In this document: in pieces, positions 1 to 10,880 of the stretch
Position numbering within the stretch: the stretch's first letter is position 1
How the letters are laid out: each line of letters begins with the position of its first letter
NCBI GenBank assembly: GCA_027563935.2
Contig: CM050449.1
Coordinates: forward strand, 45,048,507-45,112,506
Reading direction: 5' to 3'
DNA: 64,000 bases
Origin: Costus lasius
Lineage: Eukaryota; Streptophyta; Magnoliopsida; Zingiberales; Costaceae
The notes under the pieces: model-generated
What the model saw: the letters and a program-made list of their open reading frames with translations, nothing else
Databases searched by the model: none
What the model was told of the DNA's origin: nothing
Translations under genes and position numbers: made by a program

Positions 1-480
1 TCTCTTTTTATCGTAAGGTTTGAGCTTCTCTGATAGCGTGACGAAGGAGAAATTAATGGAGAAAAGGTAGAGGATCACTTGGGGAAGGAGCAAATACTAT
101 TTGTTGTAACAAAGGTTACATCCGCGGTGAAAGCATTAGGGTAGTAAAGGCAATGAGTGGGGAGGATGGGGACATGTTGGAGGAGCTCAAGGACATAGGT
201 GACCAATATGGTACCTGGGAGTGGGGAGAAGGACAAATAGATTTTTAACATTAAAACAATTTAAAATTTTGATTTTTCTTATTATTATAATAGAGTATTA
301 AATTTAGAGCATTTATAGATTTAGCCATAAGTATCAACTGAGTAGACTTGGGTTCTTTATATAAACCAATGTGGTTGTGAATAAAAAACCAATTGCAAAT
401 GGATTCTTATGGGAACGTTTGTAAATTAGATTTAATTTCCTTTCCTAATTTGTGAAATCAAATGATGAAGTAAAATAAAA
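1..480. other. AT-rich flanking DNA, no gene seen
   Basis: This stretch is AT-rich, with no long open frame and no LTR or transposase similarity that I can recognise. It lies outside the nested retrotransposon block and is probably intergenic host DNA or very old repeat. Confidence 0.5.
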
Positions 481-551
481 TGCACCAATCGGGAATCGAA
501 CCCATGTCTATATCGTGGCAAGGTACTATTCAACCACTTGACCACTAGTGC
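481..551 (-). tRNA. tRNA-Gly(GCC)-like gene, probably decayed
   Basis: Read on the minus strand the 71 bases follow the plant tRNA-Gly(GCC) layout: 7-bp acceptor stem starting GCACTAG and closing with TTGGTGC plus discriminator A, D-arm, anticodon loop TTGCCAC with anticodon GCC, and T-loop TTCGATT. The acceptor stem pairs fully but uses two G-U pairs. The anticodon stem has one C-A mismatch and the outermost T-stem pair is A-A, so this looks like a mutated gene or pseudogene. No run of T follows the 3' end closely on the minus strand. The identity rests on remembered consensus, not a covariance-model search. Confidence 0.65.
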
Positions 552-1120
552 TAGTGATTTTGTACCATAAAATTTATATTTACTAGATATATACTCAAAG
601 TTGACTACAATCTTAGTTGATCTATAAATAATAAATAAATCATATGGTAGCTATTTTTTTATACGTGCTTGTGTTTTAATTACGAATTTACACTTAATGC
701 TACCTTCTATCCAACTTTTTGGAGGAGTTTATGGAAAGTACTTTTGATTTGGTATATGGGAGATATATATAGGCAAGATATATTATTGCTCATTAAGATA
801 AATTACAGAAGTTATAATTGTATGTTAAAAAAATAAAATAGAGGACTTATAATTGTATGTAGAAAAAAAAAATAAAAAAAAATATATATATATATATTAA
901 GCAAGTGCTATGCAATCTGCAATGTGGCAGTGAGCAGAGTAGAAAATAAATATAACCAATATATCATCATATAATTAAGTACTTAATTTGTATAGTTAAT
1001 TTTAATTATTTTGACAGCCAACGCTGCATAGCGTGTATATAGTTATATATATGGTGTTGGGATTAATTGGGATAATTAATTAATCAATTAATTAATGTGC
1101 ACCAAATTAACCTGCAGCTA
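552..1120. other. AT-rich flank with low-complexity DNA
   Basis: No coding or RNA gene seen. The stretch includes an A-rich/(AT)n tract and, at about 1068-1097, an inverted repeat built of TAAT units. GC content rises sharply after about 1120, which marks the start of element G1. Confidence 0.5.
862..898. repeat. poly-A and (AT)n microsatellite
   Basis: A run of A with single T interruptions leads directly into about eight AT dinucleotides. Confidence 0.85.
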
Positions 1121-2618
1121 TGTGTTAGGCCCATTTTGAGGCTGGGCCATGCGCACACGCGCCTGCGGTCCGAGCCCACTAACGACCCCAATTCCCGGTG
1201 GCGTTTGAAGAGGGTCGAGTGACATTTGAAGCGGGTCGGGCGACCCATGCTAGCATGGAGCTCCGTTTAGGTGAATAGTACTAGGGCTATAGTGCCCTAG
1301 CTCTTGCATACGAACGCATTCGGGTGGAACGTGAGAACGGTGGCTACGGCCATTCGACTTCCTCTCCCCCGATCTCTTCTCCCTTGCCATCGAGCGACGT
1401 CCGGCGAATGGGTTGTGCCGTCGAGCAACATCTCTGCGTTTCCCAGTGGGGTTGGGTTCGGCGGTACGGGAAGCTGCGGAGCATCGGGGCGGCGTCTCCG
1501 ATTCCTTCCTCCGCCTATATCTTCGGCGTCACCGGTGATGGAGCCGGCAGACAAAGGTCTGTCGAGGTACGCTTCTTCCTCCTCCCACTTCGGCTTCGTC
1601 TGGCAGGCGACTTTTCGGTCGGCGAGCGTCGCGACCCCGTCCGTCTCCCTTCACTATGTCGTCTGCATCTCTCAATTCCTGCGAGAACTTGGACGGCCGG
1701 TGAGGCGGCGGCTTCGGCCCCCTCTTCCTGATGATCCGACGAACGGAGAGAGTTTGCCAGCGTCTCAGGCTGCTGTGGCTTGGGAGGCGGTTCCGCCCCT
1801 TCTTTGGGCGGCGTCCGGTGAACCTGGTAGAGTTTGCCGGTGCCTCCCCGGCTTCCGGCGTGGTCGTGCTTGGCTGGACGGTGCTCCCGAGAGCCTCCTG
1901 CGGTTTCCGGCGAGTCTCTGGCTGCCGATGCATGGCTCGTTTTTGGTGTGCACGCTTTAACGGGTTCCGGACGCGGTTCCCGTTCCCGACCGATCAGCTG
2001 CCCTCGGCCGGCGCATTCCTCTCTCTGGATCCCCGAGCCTCGCGGTCCTGGCCGAGTTGTCCTTCTCGGTCAGTGACTCCTCGCCCCTCTCCGCGCTCCG
2101 GTCTTGTGCGCCGACCTTGTGTGATGTTGCACGGCGTTGTCCGGTTTGTTTGTGTCGGATGTCTGCGAGATGTCTCCTTTTGGGTGAGTGATGTATTCGA
2201 TCGCCTGCGAGCGGTTTAGTCGGAGTTAGGGCGTGTGCCCGGCGTCCTGTGTGAAGTCATCTCTTGCGCGGGTATGCGCCACCGCTTGCATGCGGTTTTG
2301 TCTATTTTCCGGTGTACCGGACTCGTACGCGCGCTGCGCCGGCGTGGAGTCTCGGGTCTTGTATCTTGTTGCGCATTGGAGCTAGTTCATGCAGCGATGC
2401 TTGGGGAGATGCGTGGTAGTCTCCATCTCGTAGAGATGAGTAGACAGGTGGTCATTCGGGATAGGCTAAGGAGCGTGTCGAGGACGGACTCCTGCCGGTC
2501 GCATCCAGTTTGGTCGTTTAACCACTTAGCCCCTGCGTGGGCGTGCTCGGGTGCGAGTTGAGCGTTGACTTGTGTGTATTGTATTAAAAATTTTAGTACC
2601 CTAATTCTGGGCGTGACA
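1121..2618 (+). repeat. G1 5' LTR (left end approximate)
   Basis: The right end is set by the terminal ...GTGACA followed two bases later by the primer-binding site. The left end is placed at the change from AT-rich to GC-rich DNA where TGTGTTAGG begins; without the 3' LTR it cannot be proved. The block from about 1290 to 2560 is GC- and CpG-rich, unlike everything around it, and its several overlapping open frames on both strands look like composition effects rather than genes. Confidence 0.6.
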
Positions 2619-2621
2619 GAC

Positions 2622-2633
2622 TGGTATCAGAGC
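2622..2633 (+). promoter_or_regulatory. G1 primer-binding site (tRNA-iMet)
   Basis: TGGTATCAGAGC, the plant initiator-Met PBS, lies three bases after the LTR end and would prime minus-strand cDNA synthesis. Confidence 0.85.
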
Positions 2634-2909
2634 GAGGTTCTGCACGTTCCAACTTGTACACCAGTATTGTACATGAGTTGGCAGCGATGATCATTCCGGT
2701 GATCACAAATGTCCACAGCATTGAGTTGCTGGTGGAGACTGTCGGATATGGGGGAGCATTGCTCCAAAGATATCGACAGAGTTGGCTTTGTCCAACTATA
2801 GCATCATGACTCAATTTTCTTGTCTCCCCAGCGGAGACATTCGTTATGGAGGTCGTATCGCTGAAGCTTGTTATCGTAGCTTCTATAGCATCGACCAAGG
2901 CCAGAGATG
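2634..2909 (+). other. G1 leader or gag region, decayed
   Basis: Follows the PBS directly. No gag motif is readable; several small dyads are present, for example GGAGCATTGCTCC at about 2754-2766. Confidence 0.4.
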
Positions 2910-3265
2910 GCCATAGGGACTGTCATGCGACGACATGTCCCGAGGGCAGTCGAGTGTGCCTATGGGATAATTATGCGATAATATATTCCGGACATCAATC
3001 GATGATGTCATAGGACAATCATGTGACGACTTGTCCTGGAGAGTAGTTGGTGGCAGTCCAGGGGACAATTGTGCGACAATTTATCCAAAACACCAGCCAA
3101 TGTCTCAATGGGATTATCGTGCGACGATGGCCGATGGCGGCCAAATAAGTGGTGTGTGACGACACATTATAGGAACTTAGACCTTTGTAGCCTAAGGCAT
3201 GTCGTGCGACGACATCTTTGGAACACCGGCCAGGACTGGCCATGTGACCACTGTGAGACGGCGTG
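2910..3265 (+). repeat. Degenerate ~48-bp tandem array with palindromic core
   Basis: A GTGCGACGA-like core recurs at 2927, 2975, 3023, 3073, 3121, 3156, 3206 and, weakly, 3253. Spacing is mostly 48-50 bp. Each core is flanked by short inverted arms around GCG or GTG, for example ATGTCGT-GCG-ACGACAT at 3200-3216 and AATTGT-GCG-ACAATT near 3067-3081. The arms differ between units yet still pair in most of them. Because 48 bp is 16 codons, the array could also be a repetitive stretch of a decayed gag protein. Confidence 0.7.
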
Positions 3266-3659
3266 CTCACGAGCTAGCACCCTTTTTAGTGGTTTCCATA
3301 ATACCCAAGATCTTGCTGAGGAGCAGGCACATAATGGTATCACGTATTTCTTTAGAGATGCAAAGCTGTGGTGGAGGACTTAGGCCACACATAGCCCTTT
3401 TTGCGGTTCAATTCGACCTTTAAGCTCTCGTGAGAAAAGCTCAACTAAATGAGTTCAAGGATTTGTTCCCACTTAGGGAACTTGTCGTGGGCTGCGTGAG
3501 GCACCCTAAAATGACTAAAGCATACTGGGCCATACGGGACAATGTCTGGCGGTATGCTTATGGGATGTTGGAAACGTGGGTGTTTCCTTGTCAATAACAC
3601 CCTAGCGGTAAGGTTGTGTCATAGAGAGTCATGGGTTGATGACTCTCCATGCGAAGGAG
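3266..3659 (+). other. G1 internal region, unassigned
   Basis: Lies between the repeat array and the start of recognisable RT. It is probably decayed gag/protease coding; I see no zinc knuckle or DSG/DTG motif. Confidence 0.35.
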
Positions 3660-4247
3660 AGGTTCCCCTCATTGGTGAAGGGTTTGTTCGAAGAGTTCTC
3701 CGACGAGTTATCCTCGGAGCTTCCCAAACACCCTCCCCCATGGAGAAGGATCATCACAAGATTGAGCTTGTGATGGGATCTACATCTCCATCTAAGGCTC
3801 TATACCGTATTTCTCCAATAGAGTTGGCCGAGCTTCATTAGCAATTAGGTGGATTGCATGGAAGCCGGGTTCATTCGGCCTACGGTATCTCCTTATGGAG
3901 CCCTGATCCTCTTATAAAAGAAGAGGGATTGGTTGCTGAGGTTCTAGGTAGACTACAAAACCTTGAATAAGTAACAGTGAGGGACTGTTATCTTATACTG
4001 CTTGTCCCTGATATGAGAGATCCACTAAGGGGAAAGCATAGGTTTTCTTAAGGCTAGACCTGAGAGGCAGATTAATTGCCCAAATTTGTTTCACCGAGGG
4101 CAATGAATAAGAAAACAATATTGGTAACCCGATATGTGTCTTAGTGTTCAAAGTGATGCCCTTTGAATTACTAAAGCCCCTTCTACGTTTTGTCATGCTG
4201 AAGAATAAGTGTTAGCCCCTTTTCTTAGATGACTACATAGTTGTATT
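3660..4247 (+). pseudogene. G1 Ty3/gypsy reverse transcriptase, N-terminal remnant
   Basis: Translating across stops and shifts gives the entry to gypsy RT: an EFSDE...ELP segment, the 'GFIRP...SPYG' block near 3860-3900, then a decayed 'VMPFELL/APSTFCH' stretch near 4150-4200, and FLDDYIVV just before 4247. All are standard Ty3/gypsy RT landmarks. Frame changes and stops occur about every 50-100 bp, so no product is possible. The frame is cut by the TRIM exactly where the catalytic Y-x-D-D motif should begin and resumes at 4754. Confidence 0.8.
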
Positions 4248-4421
4248 GTAATACCCTGAGTTTAGTCCCACATTGCAAGTGGGAGTAACCAGTATATAGT
4301 ATATAAGGCTTAGTGGCTTGCTTACTGTTAACCTTGGCTTAAGCATTTTAAAAAATTGGGCCACATTGCAAATCGGCTCACCAAGTTAATAAATAGTTTG
4401 CTTACTAAGCGGGTTGTAACA
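4248..4421 (+). repeat. TRIM 5' LTR
   Basis: 174 bp, TG...CA ends, preceded by the TSD and followed two bases later by the PBS. Confidence 0.9.
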
Positions 4422-4577
4422 AATGGTATCAGAGCAAAAAACTTAGTCCTAAGCATGGTGAGATTCCAATAGGAAAGGGCTACCGAGGATGGTGGAGCCG
4501 CCATTGGGCTGATCTCACATGCTGCCGACTAAGGATGTGGGCTTGACGAGGACGTCAAGTCTTAAGTGGGGGGAGAT

Positions 4578-4748
4578 TGTAATACCCCGAGTTTAGTCCC
4601 ACATTGATGTGGGAGGAAAGATTATATGATATATAAGGCTTAGTGGGCTTGCTATTGTTAACTTGGGCTTAAGCATTTTAATAAATTGTGTCACATTGCA
4701 AATCATCACCAAGTTAATGAATAGTTGCTTACTAAGCGGGTAATAACA
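4578..4748 (+). repeat. TRIM 3' LTR
   Basis: 171 bp, differing from the 5' LTR by scattered substitutions and short indels, preceded by the polypurine tract and followed by TSD TGTAT. Confidence 0.9.
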
Positions 4749-4753
4749 TGTAT

Positions 4754-5289
4754 ATTTTGGACGATATCGAGGGTATTTCCTCAAGCGTTGAGGAACACCC
4801 CAAGTCATATATGACTGTTGTTGAGGGGAAAGACCACTCTTCTATTTAGAGTTGGAGAAATGCTCATTTGTTGTGGATGAGATATCTTTCCTTGGTCTTG
4901 GGATGGACCATGGATAAGTGTGCATGGAGAAGGCAAATGTTCAAGCCATTGTGGAATGGCGCACCCCGTTAAATTAAACGGAGTATGGAGTTTCTCGGTG
5001 TGGGTGAACTTCTATTGAAGGTTCATCAAAGGCTATTCGAGGAAAGCCTTACCCTCAGTAATCTGCTGGAAAGGAACTCGAAATGGAAGTGGCTTGATCG
5101 GTATTAGTTGGCCTTCCGATAATGAAGGTCCGTATTGCCTCTGAACTGATCCTGAAGTTGCCTGACTTCAGTATGCCTTTTGAGTTTCACACTAATGCTT
5201 TGGACAAAGCTATTAGTGGTATACTTTTTATTGTATGGGTATCCTTTAGCTTTTAAGATTTGAAAGCTAACAATACTGAGTGACGGTAT
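4754..5289 (+). pseudogene. G1 RT C-terminal part and start of RNase H, remnant
   Basis: Right after the TRIM the bases for LDD of the YxDD box are readable, shifted by one extra T near 4755-4758. Then come 'KCSFVVDEISFLG', 'VQAIVEW', 'NFY-RFIKGYSRKALP' and the RNase H start 'LPDFSMPFEFHTNALDKAISG', all typical Ty3/gypsy. Several stops and shifts separate the blocks. The remnant is broken off by A1 at 5289 and continues at 50733. Confidence 0.82.
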
Positions 5290-7260
5290 TGTTGGGAAAC
5301 CCCGGGCACATTTTACAATTTTCAGAGTCATGGACATACATTTTACGCAGCGGAAGAATGTCCCCGAAACAGGCCAGTCCCAAAAACCCAGTGAAGATCG
5401 CATGCAAGGGGAGTCGACACGATGAGTTAGGAAATACCTTAGAGGGGCAAGATGAGGTCGATGTCGTGATAGGCGCCCAAGCATGCGCCCTCTGCAGTCT
5501 CACACACACGGATCTCTCGAGTCCTCTTCTCCACGCCCGTGCTAGCCTCGGGAAGAAGATCCAAGCCTTGTGCTCCTTCTTCAAAGTATGCGCCACTTCC
5601 AAGGTAGATGCGCCAAAGATGAAGAAGGATGAGGGAGAGGGAAACCGCCAAGCATCAAGTTCCTTGCGTCAAGAAAGAAGGAAGAAGCTTGCGGCTAGGG
5701 TTTGGAAGGAAGAAGAAGATGCGCCACTTCTTGATGTTGTCGCCCTTCAAGCCCTTGCTTTCGCCCCTCCTCTTGTTGTCACGCCTCTAAGAATTGTAAA
5801 CAAATAAGAGGGGGCGGCTAGGGTCACTTATATAGAGCTAGAGGCGGTTAGGGCAAGGGTTGAGATCATGACAAGTGTATGGCTTGGATGAGAAGGTTTG
5901 AGGTAAGGGAAAGTCACCAAGACTTTACCTTAAACCTCATCCAACCTTTCCATAAGCAACCAAGCCTTGCCTTGTGCGCCAAGGCCTAGCACTTGCGCCC
6001 CAAGCAATGCCTTAATGCATTCACACTATCAATGGGAGAGGGCTAGGCGCATTAAAGCTTCCTTAATGAAGCAAATTTGCCATCCAAACCCCATTATGCC
6101 CCTTAGGCGCCAATGGGCTTGGCTTCCTCCCTATTATACCCTTTTAGCCTATTGCCTCTTCGTGACAACTTATTATTGGGCCTCCATTGGATAATGAGCT
6201 AGCCCAAACTTTCATTACATGGGTTGATTAAGCACTTGGAATCCAATCCAATGCAACCCTAATCAAATGTGACCAACATGGTCAAATACGGGTCAACTAC
6301 TGCCAAAATTGAAGTTTCGCTCCAATAATATTCTTCCATCTCATCAGGCCCATTGGCGCTGATGAAATCTCCCCAATTTAACTTGATCATAAGGCTTCCC
6401 GATCAATACGAGAACTCAAGTATCAAGGTGTGCGACCCTGTAGGTCCCTCTGATGCTGGCAGTGCTGACCAGAGGTCATCACAAGCAGTGAGTGGCACCT
6501 AGCAGTGCATCGCTGCTACCCAGGTCATCGGAATGGATATCGACATCGACATCCCCATCATCGCAACTAGGTACAGATGCATTACAGTCTCTTTGCCGGA
6601 CTGATATCCGATTGGACAAGTGTGTCACCACTTGTTTTCATCCAATCACATGGCTATGACTAAAACAGGTTCTCACCTGGGTATGGCCATACACTCTCAG
6701 TCATAGAACCATAGAGGAGCTCCATGGATATCATGCTTCCCTAAGGAAGGGGCAAATCCTATGTCTGTCTATTGACCTTCTCATATGGGTCGTGACATGC
6801 TCAATGATAACCGTTATGACCTCCCAACTACGGCGAGGTGTTAGGTTGCATCAAAGCAGTCCCTAACCATATAGAATGGTCAATGACCTCAAGTTAAGGA
6901 TCAATGCATCTCCTGTCACTTGTGAGGATAACTCATGACACCAAGTCATAGCCTCACAGTGGGTCTATCCAGTATATCCTTCAATGATATACCCATGTGT
7001 CTGCATTAGCACCACGTGCCTAACCAGCCCACATACCAGTCTCACAAGTACCATAGCTGTCCCATATCCACTTAGGTACATCGACTGGGGATTATAATTC
7101 GAGCACAGATCCAATCTGTCTCCAGGACATTATCATGTAAGTACACAATCGCAGGTGTAGACAAACAATGATAACGACAATGCTAGAAAGATATATGAAT
7201 ATCAGAGTCAAGTAGTACAAAGATGGACCAAAACTAGGTCCTAGGGCATATACACCAACA
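5290..7260 (-). repeat. A1 3' LTR
   Basis: 1971 bp, TGTTGGGAAACC on the plus strand at left and ...ATATACACCAACA at right. It aligns along its length with 12554-13849 plus 50043-50727. A TATA-like CTATATAAG lies on the minus strand at about 5827-5835. Two overlapping plus-strand open frames at 5280-5807 and 5967-6194 fall within it and look non-functional. Confidence 0.92.
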
Positions 7261-7271
7261 ATCTCCCACTT
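7261..7271 (-). promoter_or_regulatory. A1 polypurine tract
   Basis: On the minus strand AAGTGGGAGAT directly precedes the 3' LTR, the plus-strand primer site. Confidence 0.85.
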
Positions 7272-7320
7272 GCACTAAGACCTAGAGGTTAAGCAACCTC
7301 AACCCCATATCTCTAGTACT

Positions 7321-10300
7321 ACCATCATGCTTCTGCTGCGCCAAAGCCTTGGTCAGTGGGTCGGCTAGATTGCTCTCTGTGTCAACTATGCTAATCTTGA
7401 CATCACCTCGATCAATGATCTCTCTGATCAGGCGATAAATCTCCTGAGTATGTGTTTGGACCTTTGATGAGACCGTGGTTCCTTAAACATGTGCAGTTCC
7501 CTTTGGTGTCCATAGTAGAGCTCAATGGGATCCATTGCACTTGGAACCACCTGAAGTTCAGAAAAAGAACTTCCTGATCCAAACGGCTTCATTGGCTACC
7601 TCAGAAGCAACCACATACTCAGCTTCGGTTGTAGAATTAGCTATGGTGGATTGCTTGAAGCTCTTCCAGCATACAGCACCTCCAACCATCATAAACAAAT
7701 AGCTGGTCTGGCGATCTGAAGTCATCAGGATTAGACTGGAATGACTCATCAGTGAAGCCCTGCACACTGAGCTCCTCCAGTCCCCATAGACCAAGTAGAA
7801 TAAATCCTTAGTCCTTTTTAGGATACTCAAGGATATTCTTTACAGCCACCCAGTGCTGGCAGACCTGGATTGGATTGGTATCCGGCTGGTTATGCTCACA
7901 GCATATCCCACAATCTGGTATAGTACACAACATTGCATACATGATCGATCCTACTGCCAAAGCATAGGGAATTCGACTCATGTTATCCCTCTCAGCCTGT
8001 GTTGTAGGACACTGGCCTTTTGAGAGAGTAAGGCCATCTCTCACTGCAAGGTATCCTTTCTTGGATTGCTCTAAGTTGAACCTCTCCAGGACCTTATCAA
8101 TGTGGGTACTCTGACTAAGGGCCAGAAGCCTCTTGGATCTATCCCAATAGATCCTTACGTCCAGAATATAGGCGGCCTCCCATAAGTCTTTCATCTCGAA
8201 ACACTTCCCTAACCATGTCTTCATAGATTGAAGACTAGGGATGTCGTTTCCGATGAGCAGTATGTCATCGACATACATGACCAGAAAAGTCACCAAGCTC
8301 CCACTGAATTTTCTGTATACACAGGCGTCATCTTCACTTTTGATAAAGCCATAATCTCTCACAGCTTCATCAAACTGAAGATTCTAACTTCGAGATGCTT
8401 GCTTTAATCCATAAATGGATTTCTTTAGCCTGTAGACCTTACTAGCCTCTTCAGGATGCATGAAGCCATCAGGTTGTGACATATACACATCCTTAGTCAG
8501 CTTCCCGTTAAGGAACGCTATCTTCACATCCATCTGCCATATCTCATAGTCATGATATGCAGCTATAGCAAGCAGAATCCGAATGGATTTGATCATGGCA
8601 ACTGGCGAGAAGGTTTCATCATAGTCCACCCCATGGACTTGTTTAAATCCTTTAGCCACTAGTCTACCCTTATAGGTAACTATTTTGCCATCCATGTCTG
8701 TCTTCCTCTTGAAGACCCATTTACACCCTATGGGTTTTATCCCATCAGGCAGCTCAACCAAATTCCAGACTTGGTTAGCCGACATGGAATCCATCTCGGA
8801 TCGCATGGCGTCAAGCCATCTCTCGGAGTCCGGTCCACTGACCGCCTCATCATAGGTTCTGGGTTCATTCTTAATGATGAAGATCTCGTCGTGTTGGGTC
8901 GACAGCGACCCATACCTCTCAGGTGCGCGACGAATCCTCCCAAACCTATGTAGGACCTGTGTCTGAGCCTCAGGTTGTTCAGCAACCGGTGCAAGTGGCT
9001 CAGATTCCATCTCTTTGTCTTGTGGTTGCACTTGGTCTTCATCCCAGTCAAACTTCCTCCCACTAACTTCTTTCATGAGAAATTCTTTCTCTAGAAAGAC
9101 AGCGCCCCGAGCAACAAAAACATTGTTCTCGGTTGGGACATAGAAGTAGTATCCTTTAGTTTCCTTAGGATACCCCACAAACACGCATTTATCAGATCTA
9201 TGTTCTAGCTTGCTAGAATGCTGACGTTTGACATAAGCCTTACATCCCCAGATCCTGATAAAAGTGAGATTAGGGCGTCTCCCACTCCATACCTCGTATG
9301 GAATCTTTGAGACACTCTTAGATGGAACATTATTCAGTATTAGAGAAGCTATCTCAAGTCCATGTCCCCAGAATGAGGGAGGTAGATTTGCATGACTCAT
9401 CATAGATCGAACCATGTCCAACAAAGTTCGATTTCTCCTTTCAGACACACCATTCCATTGAGGTGTTCCAGGAAGAGTGAGTTGGGATATTATCCCACAC
9501 TATCTCAGATAGTCAAAGAACTCACCGCTCAGGTACTCTCCACCACGATCTGATCGAAGAGCCTTAATGGATCTACCAAGCTGGTTTTCTACTTCATGTC
9601 TAAACTCCTTAAATTTCTCAAAGGATTCAGACTTATGTCTCATCAGATAGACATAACCATATTTACTGAAGTCATCAGTAAACGCGATGAAGTAGTTGTA
9701 CCTTCCTCTGGCTTGTTTATTGAAAGGCCCATACACGTCAGTATGTATGAGATTTAATAAACCTCCTGCCCTCTCACCAGTCTTGGTGAAGGGCACCTTT
9801 GTCATTTTCCCTAATAAACAAGGTTCACAAGTATCAAATTCCTCCAAGGAACTTGAATCTAACAACCCATTTGCATGGAGTTGTCGAATGCGATTCTTGT
9901 TTATATGGGCTAATCGACAATGCCGTAGGAAAGCACCAACTGAACCACTCAGTTTGGTCCTTTTACTATTTATGTTACAAATAGAGCTATCCATGTCCAA
10001 GACATGCGGACCGTTGCACAAAGTACCCTTCCCATAAAACATGTTTGCAGAAGAAAAAGAACATAAGTTCTCTTTTATTTCAAACCTGAATCCTTTCTTT
10101 GCCAAGCAAGGAGTGGATACAATGTTTTGGTAAGGGAAGGTACATAATAGCAATTGTCTAGCTTTCACTGAAGTCCTAAAGGTAGGGAGAGAAACTCCTA
10201 CAGCAACAGCAGCAACTTGTGCCCTGTTACCTATCCGTAGGTCAATCTCTCTAGGCCTTACCGATCTATCCTTTCAGAGCCATCGGATATTTGTACAAAT

Positions 10301-10880
10301 ATGAGCTCCACATGCGGTATCCAATACCCATGTCATAGGAGTAGAAAGGTTGACTTCGGTAACACAAATACCTGAGCATGAAGACAAGGCCTTGCCTTTC
10401 TTCTCCTCATTCTGATGTTGCAACATGTCCTTCAACATGTGAGGTGGCCCTCCACAAGAATAGCACCTACTATTCCTCATCATATCCATCTTTAATTTCA
10501 GTTCCTTGGTCAAGCCTTTCGGCTCAACACACTGAATATCAACTTTAGCAGGATTGAGCTCAACCAATTCATCAAAGAGCTGCCTCAGATTAAAAATAAT
10601 CTCAAAGGCACTCTTCGATTCATATTACCCTCTATATTCAGGTGACATGTTGGTTAGCAACCTCCAAAGTATCAACCTGATGCTTATCATAAGCATCCCT
10701 CTCAGCCGCTGAGGCCAAGCATGGAAGTGGCTCAGGAAAAGGACACTCAAGGACACAAAGCTTCCTTTTGAGCTTGAGCACGATTCTCAAGTTCATATAC
10801 TAATCCAGTAAGTTGGATCCAACCAACTTTTCCCTTTCCAGGGTAGATCGCAGTGACCAAATGCCATTGTTTATAGCCAT
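7321..10880 (-). pseudogene. A1 gag-pol polyprotein remnant (Ty1/copia)
   Basis: Start codon at 10878-10880 gives MAINNG...SLRSTLEREKL, matching the A2 gag start. The middle of gag is missing, and at 10450 or so the zinc knuckle reads CYSCGGPPHMLKDML, lacking its last Cys. Protease 'WVLDTACGAHICTN' is near 10290-10330. GAG-pre-integrase and the first part of integrase lie at 9500-10168, with HTDVYGP and LRSDRGGEY. The integrase end and RT start are at 8384-9448 (SERRNRT, RLVAKGFKQ, QMDVKIAFLNG). RT C-terminus with YVDD is at 7808-8362 and RNase H with STTEAEY at 7558-7830. At least five frame breaks or stops separate these pieces, so no protein can be made. Confidence 0.9.

Larger units (their letters stand above)
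4248..4748 (+). mobile_element. TRIM (terminal-repeat retrotransposon in miniature)
   Basis: Complete 501-bp TRIM. Two LTRs of 174 and 171 bp begin TGTAATACCC and end GTAACA/ATAACA. The internal region of 156 bp has an iMet PBS (TGGTATCAGAGC, 4424-4435) at its left end and a purine tract AAGTGGGGGGAGAT (4564-4577) at its right end. The TSD is TGTAT at 4243-4247 and 4749-4753. It has no coding capacity, so mobility would depend on another element's proteins. It carries no 5S rRNA-like domain, so it does not look like Cassandra. Confidence 0.93.

Noticed and set aside
1297..2561. Several overlapping open frames on both strands in GC-rich DNA, like a CpG-island gene
   Set aside because: They overlap in many frames, show no protein family, and lie in the segment that ends in an LTR terminus plus PBS. 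High GC alone removes stop codons.
2910..3265. CRISPR-like regular array
   Set aside because: Units are degenerate, both core and spacer vary, there are no Cas genes, and the setting is a plant retrotransposon.
4248..4748. Cassandra-type TRIM with 5S rRNA
   Set aside because: The LTRs show no 5S internal promoter sequence.
5280..5807. 175-codon open frame
   Set aside because: It lies in the A1 LTR, recurs with changes in the other LTR, starts in G1 sequence outside the element and shows no domain.
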